Source: Candidatus Woesearchaeota archaeon (GTDB lineage: Archaea > Nanobdellota > Nanobdellia > Woesearchaeales > GCA-2686295). From it: DNA of 14,706 nt. The position numbers and the translations under genes are program-made. Position 1 is the stretch's first letter, and each line of letters starts with the position of its first letter. The notes under the pieces are model-generated. The model did not search any database. It was not told where the DNA came from and saw nothing but the letters and a program-made list of their open reading frames with translations. The stretch is taken from contig NZBB01000043.1 in the NCBI GenBank assembly GCA_002686295.1, positions 1-14,706 of the forward strand, read 5' to 3'. Below, piece after piece: positions 6,184 through 13,233 of this stretch.

Positions 6184-7023
6184 TTAATTAGTTATTTTTA
6201 AACTTTTCTGTTCAATCAATCTAGAAACTGCAGATATTGAATCAACGATTAATTCCAATCCAATATTATTGTAATCATACTTTTCTCTATACTCCCAAAA
6301 ACCTATTTTATTTGGCACTGCTTTAGAAATCATATTCAACACATTCTCAGGTGTTGCTTCTTTTGATTCTCCTTCCGGATGAGGATAAACATCTTGGATT
6401 CTATAGTTTGAATTGAAACAATCAACGTCTATGTCAAAATGATTTGATGTTAAATACCTTTCATCTGCTATACTTTTTGAATCAAAACCAAGAACACCTG
6501 CGTCAAAGCGTTCTTTTACAAAGTAATTTGTAATTCTTACTGGCTTAACGTTTTTTTCAACCCAATTCATATAACTTGCGTAAGAGAAGTGAATATTTTT
6601 ATAGTCAAAATCCAAAAAATCTGAATGATAATCTAGTCTGGCAACTTCATCCCCTTCTTGATAAAGTGCCATCGCACCAAGATGACTTGGACCTATAGCT
6701 ATTATTAAGTCGAGTTTATCCTCTAAATCAAACAAATATTCTCTTCCTCTCTCTAAAAGATTAAAATCTCTTGTTTGAATTTTTTCAGGATAAAACTCTG
6801 CAGGGATGCCCTCTTTTCTGTCAATCTTAAAACCTGGGTCATAGAATTCTCCTAGAAATAATTCTCCTAAATCATGAACTTTCAAAGATTTCTCTTTTGA
6901 GCTATCAATTATTTTCTCTCTTATAGAATCAGTTATAGACGGAATATATGCAGACATTATAATTGCTGCGTCTCGAATAGGCACTGTTTCTATTGGAACA
7001 CCTATTAGTCCGATTTCAGTCAT
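6184..7023 (-). CDS. Arginase/agmatinase-fold (ureohydrolase superfamily) protein
   Basis: This 279-residue protein keeps the two-metal ligand pattern of ureohydrolases in diverged form. The usual GGDHS is GPSH (H114), DAHxD is DYHSD (D131, H133, D135) and DxD is FDIDVD (D197, D199). All six expected ligand positions are present, so a dinuclear Mn site is plausible. Family enzymes hydrolyse guanidino groups (arginine, agmatine, guanidinobutyrate, formiminoglutamate). The Asp of GGDHS replaced by Ser and a non-standard N-terminus (IGVPIETVPIRDA) make the substrate uncertain; a deacetylase-like role is also possible. Its ATG overlaps the stop of the upstream 123-residue gene (ATGA, 7020-7023), implying coupling. 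Confidence 0.85.
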   Translation of the reverse strand: MTEIGLIGVPIETVPIRDAAIIMSAYIPSITDSIREKIIDSSKEKSLKVHDLGELFLGEFYDPGFKIDRKEGIPAEFYPEKIQTRDFNLLERGREYLFDLEDKLDLIIAIGPSHLGAMALYQEGDEVARLDYHSDFLDFDYKNIHFSYASYMNWVEKNVKPVRITNYFVKERFDAGVLGFDSKSIADERYLTSNHFDIDVDCFNSNYRIQDVYPHPEGESKEATPENVLNMISKAVPNKIGFWEYREKYDYNNIGLELIVDSISAVSRLIEQKSLKITN

Positions 7024-7391
7024 TTTTCATTTTTTACATATTTAATTATAACCTTAAGTGTTGAACTGTGATTCTTATAATTAACATCATAATAATGAGC
7101 AGAAGAATTCTTTCCTTGAAATTCCTGATAAACAAGTTTTGTTTGTTCATAGTCTTTCTCTAATAAAGAAATTGCTTGCTTGAAGACAGCAGGATTGTTT
7201 GTTTTCAAATTAGAAAAATAATTGTTTGTATCTATTGCAAATAAGGATATCTCTCTTCCTTTATCATATTTGGTTTCTAAAAGATTAGTTAAAGAATCAT
7301 TTAATTCTTTTTTTTTAATTAATTTTCGTCCTTTAATAAAATTCTTAGGGTGCCTCGCTATTCTTCTTGCTTTAACAAGTCTGTCTAACAT
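7020..7391 (-). CDS. Hypothetical protein coupled to the arginase-fold gene
   Basis: A 123-residue protein I do not recognise. The N-terminus is very basic (RLVKARRIARHPKNFIKGRK), which could bind RNA or DNA. The rest is mixed helix and strand with many Tyr and Asn, ending in a strand-like segment (STLKVIIKYVKNEK). No signal peptide is present. The ATG at 7391 lies about 26 nt from the palindromic ATTTAAAT at 7414-7421, so the mRNA is probably leaderless. It overlaps the arginase-fold start by 4 bp and should be made together with it. Confidence 0.72.
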   Translation of the reverse strand: MLDRLVKARRIARHPKNFIKGRKLIKKKELNDSLTNLLETKYDKGREISLFAIDTNNYFSNLKTNNPAVFKQAISLLEKDYEQTKLVYQEFQGKNSSAHYYDVNYKNHSSTLKVIIKYVKNEK

Positions 7392-7413
7392 AAAACCATT
7401 ATTATAGATAAAT

Positions 7414-7421
7414 ATTTAAAT
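7414..7421. promoter_or_regulatory. Palindromic TATA box shared by two divergent genes
   Basis: ATTTAAAT is its own reverse complement, centred at 7417.5. It lies 26 nt from the minus-strand start (7391) and 27 nt from the plus-strand GTG (7445). One TBP site could therefore set both leaderless transcripts, with direction decided by flanking BRE sequence. Confidence 0.45.
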
Positions 7422-7444
7422 GTTTCTATTTTAACCACTGGCAA

Positions 7445-7735
7445 GTGTTGAAAATGTTGCTAAAGAAAGAGTCCATATGTAAATTGTGCGAACCAGGGCC
7501 AACAACATATGGTGAAATAGCCGATTTTTGTAAAAAAGAGATAGTTGTTATGAGAAAAATAAATGAACGAGGAACAAATATAAAAGTGAAAGACTATCAC
7601 AGACTTTTAATTATTCAAGATTATTTTCAAAGAAAAAGAAAATTCTTGGAAAAAGAAAATATCGATAAACACGATCTATATAGGATAGGAAACTTTATAG
7701 ATGTGGTGAAAAAATATAAGCCAACTAAAAAATGA
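7445..7735 (+). CDS. Small Cys-containing hypothetical protein coupled to the kinase-like gene
   Basis: A protein of 93-96 residues that I do not recognise. It begins with a CKLC pair (C12, C15), has a third Cys in DFCKK, and continues as a strongly charged helical domain (KVKDYHRLLIIQDYFQRKRK). No membrane segment is visible. Two starts are possible: GTG at 7445, which fits a leaderless transcript from the TATA at 7414-7421, or ATG at 7454 with a leader of about 10 nt. The stop overlaps the ATG of the 606-residue gene (ATGA, 7732-7735), so it probably works with that protein. With only three Cys, a zinc site would need a fourth ligand such as His. Confidence 0.7.
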   Translation: MLKMLLKKESICKLCEPGPTTYGEIADFCKKEIVVMRKINERGTNIKVKDYHRLLIIQDYFQRKRKFLEKENIDKHDLYRIGNFIDVVKKYKPTKK

Positions 7736-9552
7736 ACGATTTTCTAAATAAATTAAGCAAATCATTGTTAGAAACAAATGAATTGTCTGAGAGAATACAA
7801 GATCTGCAAACAACATATAATATTTCTATGAAAGGGATTCTTGGTATTGAAAACCAAAAGAAAATTCAAGAGATGAGAACAACATATGAAACATCAATGA
7901 AAGCACTCAACACAACAATCAACATTAATGACTTAGTCAAACAAATAAACAAACAACAAGACAGCATAAATACTTTTGCTAAAAACATTAAAACAACACA
8001 GACTATAAACAACAACATTAAAATCATACCAACTATAAGTGACAAAATCAAAGCAACACAAACTATCAACGAAGGTTTATTTGACTCTGTTTTTAAACAA
8101 AAAAACTTGTGGGAAACATATACAAGTCAAATACCTGCATTCAACATTCCTTCAGAACAAAATTCAACATATGAAAAAGAAATTCTTTGTGCAAGATTAG
8201 AATATGGAGATAAATCTTCATTTATCACTGTTAAAGAAAACTTCTTCGGAGAAAAAATTTATGAAGTGAGCGACAACACACAGAACTTTAATAAAAACAA
8301 TTCTCAAAAAATAAGACTGGAAGAAGCTGAAAAAAAAGAATTTTTTGAAAAAAACAAAAGCACAACACCTATTGAAGATTTGTTTATTTATGATGAATTA
8401 ATTAATTTCATTGAAGTAGAAGGAGAGAACAATGAGATAAAAGTATCAGCATACACCTATTATAACGAATCATGGAGTTTTGGAAAGATAACACATTCAA
8501 AATATGAAACAGATTCAAGATGCGATGTAATTTCTTATGAACTAGTTGACTTCAACTATTCAAATAAAACAATCTACAAAAAAACCTGTAAAAAAAAGAA
8601 ATCATTAGAAGCAGAGATTGAAGGAATAAATGCTCTAAAAGGAGTAATAAAAACACCTGAAATATTTAGCAGAAATAAAAAAACAAATTCATTGAGAATG
8701 AACAAAATAGATTCTCCTTTGCTTCACGAACTCCTTTGCAAAGCAAATCAACAACAAAAAGAAGGAGCATTAACAAACGATGAAGTTTCAAACTATAAGT
8801 TAGAAATCTTAAAGCCATTAATAAGAGAGATTTCTGATATTCAAACAAAAGGTAAAAACAAACAGCTTAAATCATTTTATGGAACTTTGGATGAAAAGAA
8901 CATTTCTGAATGGTTTAAAGAAGGATTTAGCAGAAGAATCAACAAATTAAATGATTTTGAAAAAGAAAAACCACTTATTTATTCGCTAGAAGATATTGCA
9001 ATAGAATATCTTCAACCATTAGCTAATTCTGAGAAATTCTACAATAAAAGTCCTCATCCGAGAAATGTTTTTGTGACTACAGAAGGTTTTGTTCATATAG
9101 ATTTTGAAAGCTCTTGCTATGCAGGGATGCAAAACGATTTAGTAATTCTTTTAGAGTATGAAGGAACTAATCTTTCTGATAAAGAAAAAACTTCACTTTT
9201 ACAACATTTTATTGATTACACAAACAAAGATGAAAAAATCATAAAAAGCAATGATGAATTCATTGACACTTATTGCAAAACCGCTTTTGTAAGAAATCTT
9301 AAATCATCTGTTTCAAGAGCTGAATGGGCTAGTTCACACTTAAAAAATCTTGAATCAATAGACAATGAAGAGTTTGAAAAAAGCATATCGCTCTATGAAA
9401 AAGGCAAAGAAGATATGCTTAATCATCTATATCAGACAATAGAAAATCCTTTAATAGAGCATAATCATGAACTTGTTGACAAGATAATTAATTTCTCTCA
9501 ATATTTGATAAAAACGGCAGAAAAGCCCTTCCAATCTTCACACATCTTTTAG
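7732..9552 (+). CDS. Kinase-fold protein with helical repeat N-terminus, likely pseudokinase
   Basis: A 606-residue protein. Residues 1-120 are helical and repetitive: TTYNISMK (27-34) recurs as TTYETSMK (50-57), and KTTQTIN (87-93) as KATQTIN (107-113). A beta-rich middle follows. The C-terminal half resembles the protein kinase/aminoglycoside phosphotransferase/UbiB fold: a possible N-lobe Lys cluster and helix C Glu (LEAEIEGINALKG), then KSPHPRNVFV (439-448) and VHIDFE (454-459). In the family the loop reads H-x-D-P-H-P-x-N; here the His and catalytic Asp are N438 and S440, while metal-binding N445 and the DFG-type D457 remain. It may bind nucleotide without usual catalysis. It is coupled to the small Cys gene upstream, and the last 65 bp overlap the convergent PhoU gene. 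Confidence 0.75.
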   Translation: MNDFLNKLSKSLLETNELSERIQDLQTTYNISMKGILGIENQKKIQEMRTTYETSMKALNTTININDLVKQINKQQDSINTFAKNIKTTQTINNNIKIIPTISDKIKATQTINEGLFDSVFKQKNLWETYTSQIPAFNIPSEQNSTYEKEILCARLEYGDKSSFITVKENFFGEKIYEVSDNTQNFNKNNSQKIRLEEAEKKEFFEKNKSTTPIEDLFIYDELINFIEVEGENNEIKVSAYTYYNESWSFGKITHSKYETDSRCDVISYELVDFNYSNKTIYKKTCKKKKSLEAEIEGINALKGVIKTPEIFSRNKKTNSLRMNKIDSPLLHELLCKANQQQKEGALTNDEVSNYKLEILKPLIREISDIQTKGKNKQLKSFYGTLDEKNISEWFKEGFSRRINKLNDFEKEKPLIYSLEDIAIEYLQPLANSEKFYNKSPHPRNVFVTTEGFVHIDFESSCYAGMQNDLVILLEYEGTNLSDKEKTSLLQHFIDYTNKDEKIIKSNDEFIDTYCKTAFVRNLKSSVSRAEWASSHLKNLESIDNEEFEKSISLYEKGKEDMLNHLYQTIENPLIEHNHELVDKIINFSQYLIKTAEKPFQSSHIF

Positions 9553-10399
9553 ATATTATTTCAAAATTATTCAATAGTTCTTTATTAATTGAGTTTTTCT
9601 TTTCAAACAATTTCTTGAACTCAGAATATTTCTCGCTTATTTTATTTGCTTCATCTTCTTTCATAGTATAAATAAATTTATAGCAGTAATCCAAAAAGTT
9701 GTTTATTCTTGACAATAATTCTATTTCTTTTGAATTCAACTTTAGCTCATTCTTCATGATCTTACGACATAATTTTTTATATTCATCACCTATTTCTTCC
9801 AACGAATCAGCAATTGCATAAAGAGGAATTATTTTCTCTTTCTCAACATAACCTTTCTTTGCCAATAATCTTTGACAGTAATACGAGAATTTGTTTATAT
9901 CGTTGTCTCTATATTCCATTTGTTCCAGTATTTCTTTATCGTCATCTTTTATTGCTGTTAAACAATCTGAACCCATGTTTTTTGTCAGAAGGAATAATCT
10001 TCTTATAAGAACATCTATATCTGAATCTTCAACCCCTGTAACATCTTGAATTATGCAAGAGTTTTTTTCTTGACTTATTATCTCAAAACCAATTAATTGA
10101 GATGTTGTTTTCTCTATTTCCTTAATCATTGGCTGATGAAATTCTAATACTACTTGATCATAACCTTGCGTGTATAGTGAGATGAGAATTCTTTTTCCAA
10201 TAGAACTTGATTCTTTTAATGTTGCTTTTGCTTTCAGCTTTTTTTTTGCCTGAGAAGCTGAAGCAAATATGTTTATTTCATTCTGCGATTCGTTCAATTC
10301 TATAGAGCTTCCTTTGATTAGATTGTGTTCTTTAAGCCATTTTGATGGTAGAGATATCATCAATGTTGAGCTTCCCTGCTGTACAAGTTTTCTTTGCAT
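9488..10399 (-). CDS. AbrB/SpoVT-like domain plus PhoU family regulator
   Basis: This 303-residue protein belongs to the archaeal PhoU group with an N-terminal swapped-hairpin (AbrB-like) domain. MQRKLVQQGSSTLMISLPSK and KEHNLIKGSSIEL (1-37) are the classic pattern, followed by helical PhoU repeats from about residue 110 to the end. PhoU proteins tune phosphate uptake and bind metal through acidic residues; the AbrB part suggests DNA binding, so it may regulate transcription directly (inference). No pst transporter gene is present. The ATG at 10399 lies 26 nt from TATTTAAA (10422-10429) and has only a weak GAG before it, so it is probably leaderless. The 3' end runs 65 bp into the convergent kinase-like gene. 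Confidence 0.9.
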   Translation of the reverse strand: MQRKLVQQGSSTLMISLPSKWLKEHNLIKGSSIELNESQNEINIFASASQAKKKLKAKATLKESSSIGKRILISLYTQGYDQVVLEFHQPMIKEIEKTTSQLIGFEIISQEKNSCIIQDVTGVEDSDIDVLIRRLFLLTKNMGSDCLTAIKDDDKEILEQMEYRDNDINKFSYYCQRLLAKKGYVEKEKIIPLYAIADSLEEIGDEYKKLCRKIMKNELKLNSKEIELLSRINNFLDYCYKFIYTMKEDEANKISEKYSEFKKLFEKKNSINKELLNNFEIISKRCVKIGRAFLPFLSNIERN

Positions 10400-10421
10400 T
10401 CTCTTTAGAAATAAAAGGAAG

Positions 10422-10429
10422 TATTTAAA
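10422..10429 (-). promoter_or_regulatory. TATA box for the PhoU gene
   Basis: TTTAAATA on the minus strand, preceded by AAAAG (possible BRE), is centred 26 nt from ATG 10399, giving a leaderless transcript. Confidence 0.5.
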
Positions 10430-10460
10430 CTTTTCTTTTTTATATATAGTTTAAGTAAGT

Positions 10461-10489
10461 ATATAAACTTTAATCATAAAGTATAAATA
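10461..10489 (+). promoter_or_regulatory. Two candidate TATA boxes for the operon at 10544
   Basis: ATATAAAC (10461-10468) and TATAAATA (10482-10489) predict starts near 10490 and 10511, so the leader would be about 33-54 nt. The intergenic region 10400-10543 holds these, the divergent PhoU promoter, the inverted repeat at 10503-10521 and the ribosome site, but no gene. Confidence 0.45.
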
Positions 10490-10502
10490 TCTTCTTAAGA
10501 TT

Positions 10503-10521
10503 TCTGTTGTCATCAAACAGA
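10503..10521 (+). other. Small inverted repeat in the leader of the 10544 operon
   Basis: TCTGTT (10503-10508) and AACAGA (10516-10521) are complementary around a 7-nt loop. The element lies 10 nt before AGGAGG. It could form a weak hairpin in the longer transcript or be an operator next to the TATA boxes. With a 6-bp stem, chance cannot be excluded. Confidence 0.25.
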
Positions 10522-10543
10522 GGTAATAAAAGGAGGAATTGAA

Positions 10544-11008
10544 ATGAAAAAAAAACCACTGAATTACATAGAATTATTAACAAAAGAATATAAAAAAACA
10601 GGAGACGATTCAAAAATAAAAGCTCTCGCTAAAAGATTTGAAGAAAGAAACGAAATCTCAGATTCTCTAGAACTTTACAATGTTTTAGAAGACAAAGAAA
10701 CAATAGAAAAAATTGTAACAAAAAATTTTGTTGAAACAAGTGCGTTATATTCTGATTCACACACACTTTTTGATAAATGGGATATTAAACTAACTCAAGA
10801 AAAATGGAATCAAAGAGGAGACTACCAACTAGAAATAGCTGAAATCTATAAAGAGAAAACAAAGAAATGGAGTTCTAAAATGGATTCTTGGGACAAAAAA
10901 CAAATCATGGATTTTTATAAAAACGCATTAGAAGCATATCAACAATCAAGAAACGAAAAGAACGTACAAATAGTTTTAGATAAAATATTAAACGAGGAAT
11001 TGAAATGA
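10544..11008 (+). CDS. Hypothetical helical-repeat (TPR-like) protein
   Basis: A 154-residue soluble protein, predicted all-helical. Segments such as KALAKRFEERNEISDSLELY (26-45) and MDFYKNALEAYQQSR (near 121-135) have the spacing of TPR-like helix pairs, but no full TPR consensus is present, so this is a fold guess. There is no signal peptide. The ribosome site AGGAGG (10531-10536) precedes the ATG by 7 nt and is one of the strongest in the window. The stop overlaps the ATG of the two-TM gene (ATGA, 11005-11008), so this protein may be the cytoplasmic partner of a membrane protein. Confidence 0.75.
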   Translation: MKKKPLNYIELLTKEYKKTGDDSKIKALAKRFEERNEISDSLELYNVLEDKETIEKIVTKNFVETSALYSDSHTLFDKWDIKLTQEKWNQRGDYQLEIAEIYKEKTKKWSSKMDSWDKKQIMDFYKNALEAYQQSRNEKNVQIVLDKILNEELK

Positions 11009-11574
11009 ACGAAGAACTAACAGAAACAGAAAAAACAAGAATTAGAGAAGAATTAAAATACAGAGCAAAAAATGCGGGAAAAACATTAATAGGTGTTGCA
11101 GGTGCGACAATAGGCGGAAAAATTTACATAGAATCCATTAATGATGAGCATAATGACAAAGTTAAAGAATCATTTAATGAAGTTAACAATTTATATAAAA
11201 AAGAAATTATAAACACAACCCCAATCAACAAAGACAACCTAGATTCATTAATCTCAAAAACAAACACCTTAGAAGAAGTTCTATTCTTCAAAACACCAAC
11301 CAGAGATTTAAAACAAACAGTTGATGAACTAGAAATAATGAGCAAATTCTATGATGAACAAAACAACACACAACAAAATTATATTAAAACAAAATTAGTC
11401 AATACGAGAGACGAATTATATATGGTAAGAAGAAATGAAGTAAAAGATGTTGCTTTTTTTAATGTTGCAGGATTGCTTCTTGGAGCCGCATTATGCGGAT
11501 ATTCAATATACAAAACCATAGAAAAAAGTAAAAAAGTAATAAAAGGAAAATATTCAAACCATCATTATAAATAA
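11005..11574 (+). CDS. Hypothetical two-TM membrane protein with a helical central domain
   Basis: This 189-residue protein begins with a charged helix (1-22), followed by a Gly-rich hydrophobic stretch (AGKTLIGVAGATIGG, about 24-42) and a long polar helical region (43-145). A second membrane span (VAFFNVAGLLLGAALCGYSI, about 149-168) and a basic tail (KKVIKGKYSNHHYK) close it. The basic C-terminus is expected inside the cell; if both segments span the membrane, the 100-residue helical domain would be outside. The first segment is weak for a true span because of its Gly and Lys. It is coupled by ATGA to the TPR-like gene. Both starts share the string GAGGAATTGAAATGA, or nearly so. Function unknown. 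Confidence 0.75.
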   Translation: MNEELTETEKTRIREELKYRAKNAGKTLIGVAGATIGGKIYIESINDEHNDKVKESFNEVNNLYKKEIINTTPINKDNLDSLISKTNTLEEVLFFKTPTRDLKQTVDELEIMSKFYDEQNNTQQNYIKTKLVNTRDELYMVRRNEVKDVAFFNVAGLLLGAALCGYSIYKTIEKSKKVIKGKYSNHHYK

Positions 11575-11597
11575 AATCAAAGTTTTGAACAAATAGC

Positions 11598-11606
11598 TTT
11601 TTAATA
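11598..11606 (+). promoter_or_regulatory. TATA box for the leaderless gene at 11628
   Basis: TTTTTAATA is centred at about 11602, 26 nt from the A of ATG 11628. Confidence 0.45.
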
Positions 11607-11627
11607 TTCTTAAAAACTCTTTATGTG

Positions 11628-12080
11628 ATGGGAAAAGAATATTCAGACTTAACAATAGAAGAAATATTAAAAGAAAGCTTTCTTGACAATAAAGAAAAAA
11701 AATATATAAATCATATTCTATCTATCAGAAAAGACGATTTAAGAGATAAACTTGGAAAGCAAAGAACAAAAGACAATTATTATTTGTATGAAGAAATACT
11801 TGACTTTCTGGAAGAATATGACTGTTATGAAACATTAAAAGATTATGAAGAATCAGTCCTTGATTTAATGAAAGAAAAAGTAAGAAATCATCTTAGCAAA
11901 ATAGGATTATTAGATATATATGATGAAGAAACACATCCATTAAGAAAACTTATTGGTTACTGGGGAGAAAAAAAAGACGAAAAAGAAGAAATAAGAGTTG
12001 AGATGAAACTCAACGAAGCAAGATTAATATATCTACAACTCCACAATTACAGAAAAAAAGAAATAGAAAAGCTTAAATAA
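11628..12080 (+). CDS. Hypothetical soluble helical protein
   Basis: A protein of 150 residues, not recognised. It is highly charged and predicted helical throughout, with DLTIEEILKES near the N-terminus, an acidic DFLEEYDCYETLKDYEES stretch in the middle and a basic C-terminal helix ending RKKEIEKLK. No signal or membrane segment is seen. A GTG at 11625 extends the frame by one codon, but the TATA box at 11598-11606 points to ATG 11628 as the first codon of a leaderless mRNA; an ATG at 11623 is out of frame and stops at once. Its final codons lie inside a 23-bp repeat that also carries the promoter of the next gene. Confidence 0.72.
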   Translation: MGKEYSDLTIEEILKESFLDNKEKKYINHILSIRKDDLRDKLGKQRTKDNYYLYEEILDFLEEYDCYETLKDYEESVLDLMKEKVRNHLSKIGLLDIYDEETHPLRKLIGYWGEKKDEKEEIRVEMKLNEARLIYLQLHNYRKKEIEKLK

Positions 12081-12083
12081 ACT
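12061..12083 (+). repeat. 23-bp direct repeat, copy 1, with embedded TATA box
   Basis: It is identical to 13187-13209. It encodes the C-terminal IEKLK and stop of the 11628 gene, and contains TTAAATAA (12073-12080), centred 26 nt before ATG 12103. The repeat thus works as a gene end and, very likely, as the BRE/TATA core promoter of the next, leaderless gene. Confidence 0.75.
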
Positions 12084-12102
12084 TTTTCTAATAAACCATT
12101 AA

Positions 12103-13206
12103 ATGATTGATAAAACAGCGGTTCTAAAAAAGATTTACATGAGGATGACCAGAACAATCCTTAAAGTACTTGAAGAATATCAGGAAGAAAACATTCTTGA
12201 AAGAAAAGAACAATTAGTAGAAACACTAAACACAAAAGAAGATGAGAAAAAACTAATAAGACTGATAGATAAAGAACTACAATTCTTCAATAAAGTAAGC
12301 TGGATGTTTACAAAATTCAAAGGAATACACCCTGAACACAAATTAGACAGAATAAGAGCATACGACCAAAAACTCTCAGAACCTCTAATAAGCATGATAA
12401 AAAAAATTATGGTGTTAGAAGACGTGGTTTTTAGACACCCAATACTCGGAAGAAATCATACACTAACACTATTGCTAGAACAAATACATCAGCTAAAAAA
12501 AGGGAAATATGACGAATTCAGAAAATTGTTTGAAAAAGAGAAAAAACTATTTGAAATAATTGATAAAAAAATACTTAGCATATCAGAACACATAAGAATG
12601 GGCTTAGGAAAATACAATACACCAGAAGTGAACAGAAACCTGTCGATGATAGAACATGCACCAAAATTTTCATTCAGAAGATTAATGATAGGAATGTTGA
12701 TAGTACTAAGTGCATTAACATCAACTCTGCCGGCTCAGATAAACGCTGCAAACTTAACACCAAAAGACAAGACAGAACAAGTAATAACAGGCATTACATC
12801 AAAAATATTTGGATTCTGGAAGAAAACAAGTATGAAAGATGTTTTGATGAAAAATGCACAAACTAATCGACATGGAAATATGAGTTATGTAAAAAAAACT
12901 GGGAAAGATGAAAAAAATTTTTATTATGAAGTGTATGCTAATGGAATATCAAAAACCCGTTCGATGGCAAAAAAGAAAGCAATACTATCATCAAGAAATG
13001 CAGCAGTGAAATTTACCATATCAGAATTAAGTGGAGAAAATAATTTAACAAGAAATATAGCTATAACATACAACACAACTACAAGAGGATCAAAAATTCT
13101 AGAAATGCAAGAATTAAAAAATAATGATCTTTATGAAACTATTGTCAAAATGCAAATAACAATCAACAAAGCAGACCTGCAATATCAAATAGAAAAGCTT
13201 AAATAA
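12103..13206 (+). CDS. Membrane-anchored hypothetical protein with internal signal-like segment
   Basis: A 367-residue protein in three parts. Residues 1-180 are helical, charged and presumably cytoplasmic. Residues 191-216 (FRRLMIGMLIVLSALTSTLP, then AQINAA) are one hydrophobic segment with basic residues before it and small residues after it, just like a signal peptide or anchor. Residues 217-367 form a likely extracellular domain with NFYYEVYANGISKTRSMAKK and a following Ala/Arg-rich helix, a shape resembling LPP20/FlgT-N-like secreted domains (weak, by eye). An in-frame ATG (Met182, 12646) would yield a protein with a normal signal peptide. The ATG at 12103 is 26 nt from a TATA box in the 23-bp repeat, so it is leaderless. 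The last residues (QIEKLK) fall in the second repeat copy. Function unknown. Confidence 0.75.
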   Translation: MIDKTAVLKKIYMRMTRTILKVLEEYQEENILERKEQLVETLNTKEDEKKLIRLIDKELQFFNKVSWMFTKFKGIHPEHKLDRIRAYDQKLSEPLISMIKKIMVLEDVVFRHPILGRNHTLTLLLEQIHQLKKGKYDEFRKLFEKEKKLFEIIDKKILSISEHIRMGLGKYNTPEVNRNLSMIEHAPKFSFRRLMIGMLIVLSALTSTLPAQINAANLTPKDKTEQVITGITSKIFGFWKKTSMKDVLMKNAQTNRHGNMSYVKKTGKDEKNFYYEVYANGISKTRSMAKKKAILSSRNAAVKFTISELSGENNLTRNIAITYNTTTRGSKILEMQELKNNDLYETIVKMQITINKADLQYQIEKLK

Positions 13207-13209
13207 ACT
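13187..13209 (+). repeat. 23-bp direct repeat, copy 2, with embedded TATA box
   Basis: It is identical to 12061-12083. It encodes the end of the 367-residue protein (IEKLK and stop). Its TTAAATAA (13199-13206) predicts transcription from about 13229, 5 nt before ATG 13234. Confidence 0.75.
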
Positions 13210-13233
13210 ATAATTCTAAAATAACATTCCTAA

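Noticed and set aside
12061..13209. Insertion sequence bounded by the 23-bp repeats
   Set aside because: The gene between the copies is not a transposase, there are no terminal inverted repeats, and the repeat is part of the coding ends.
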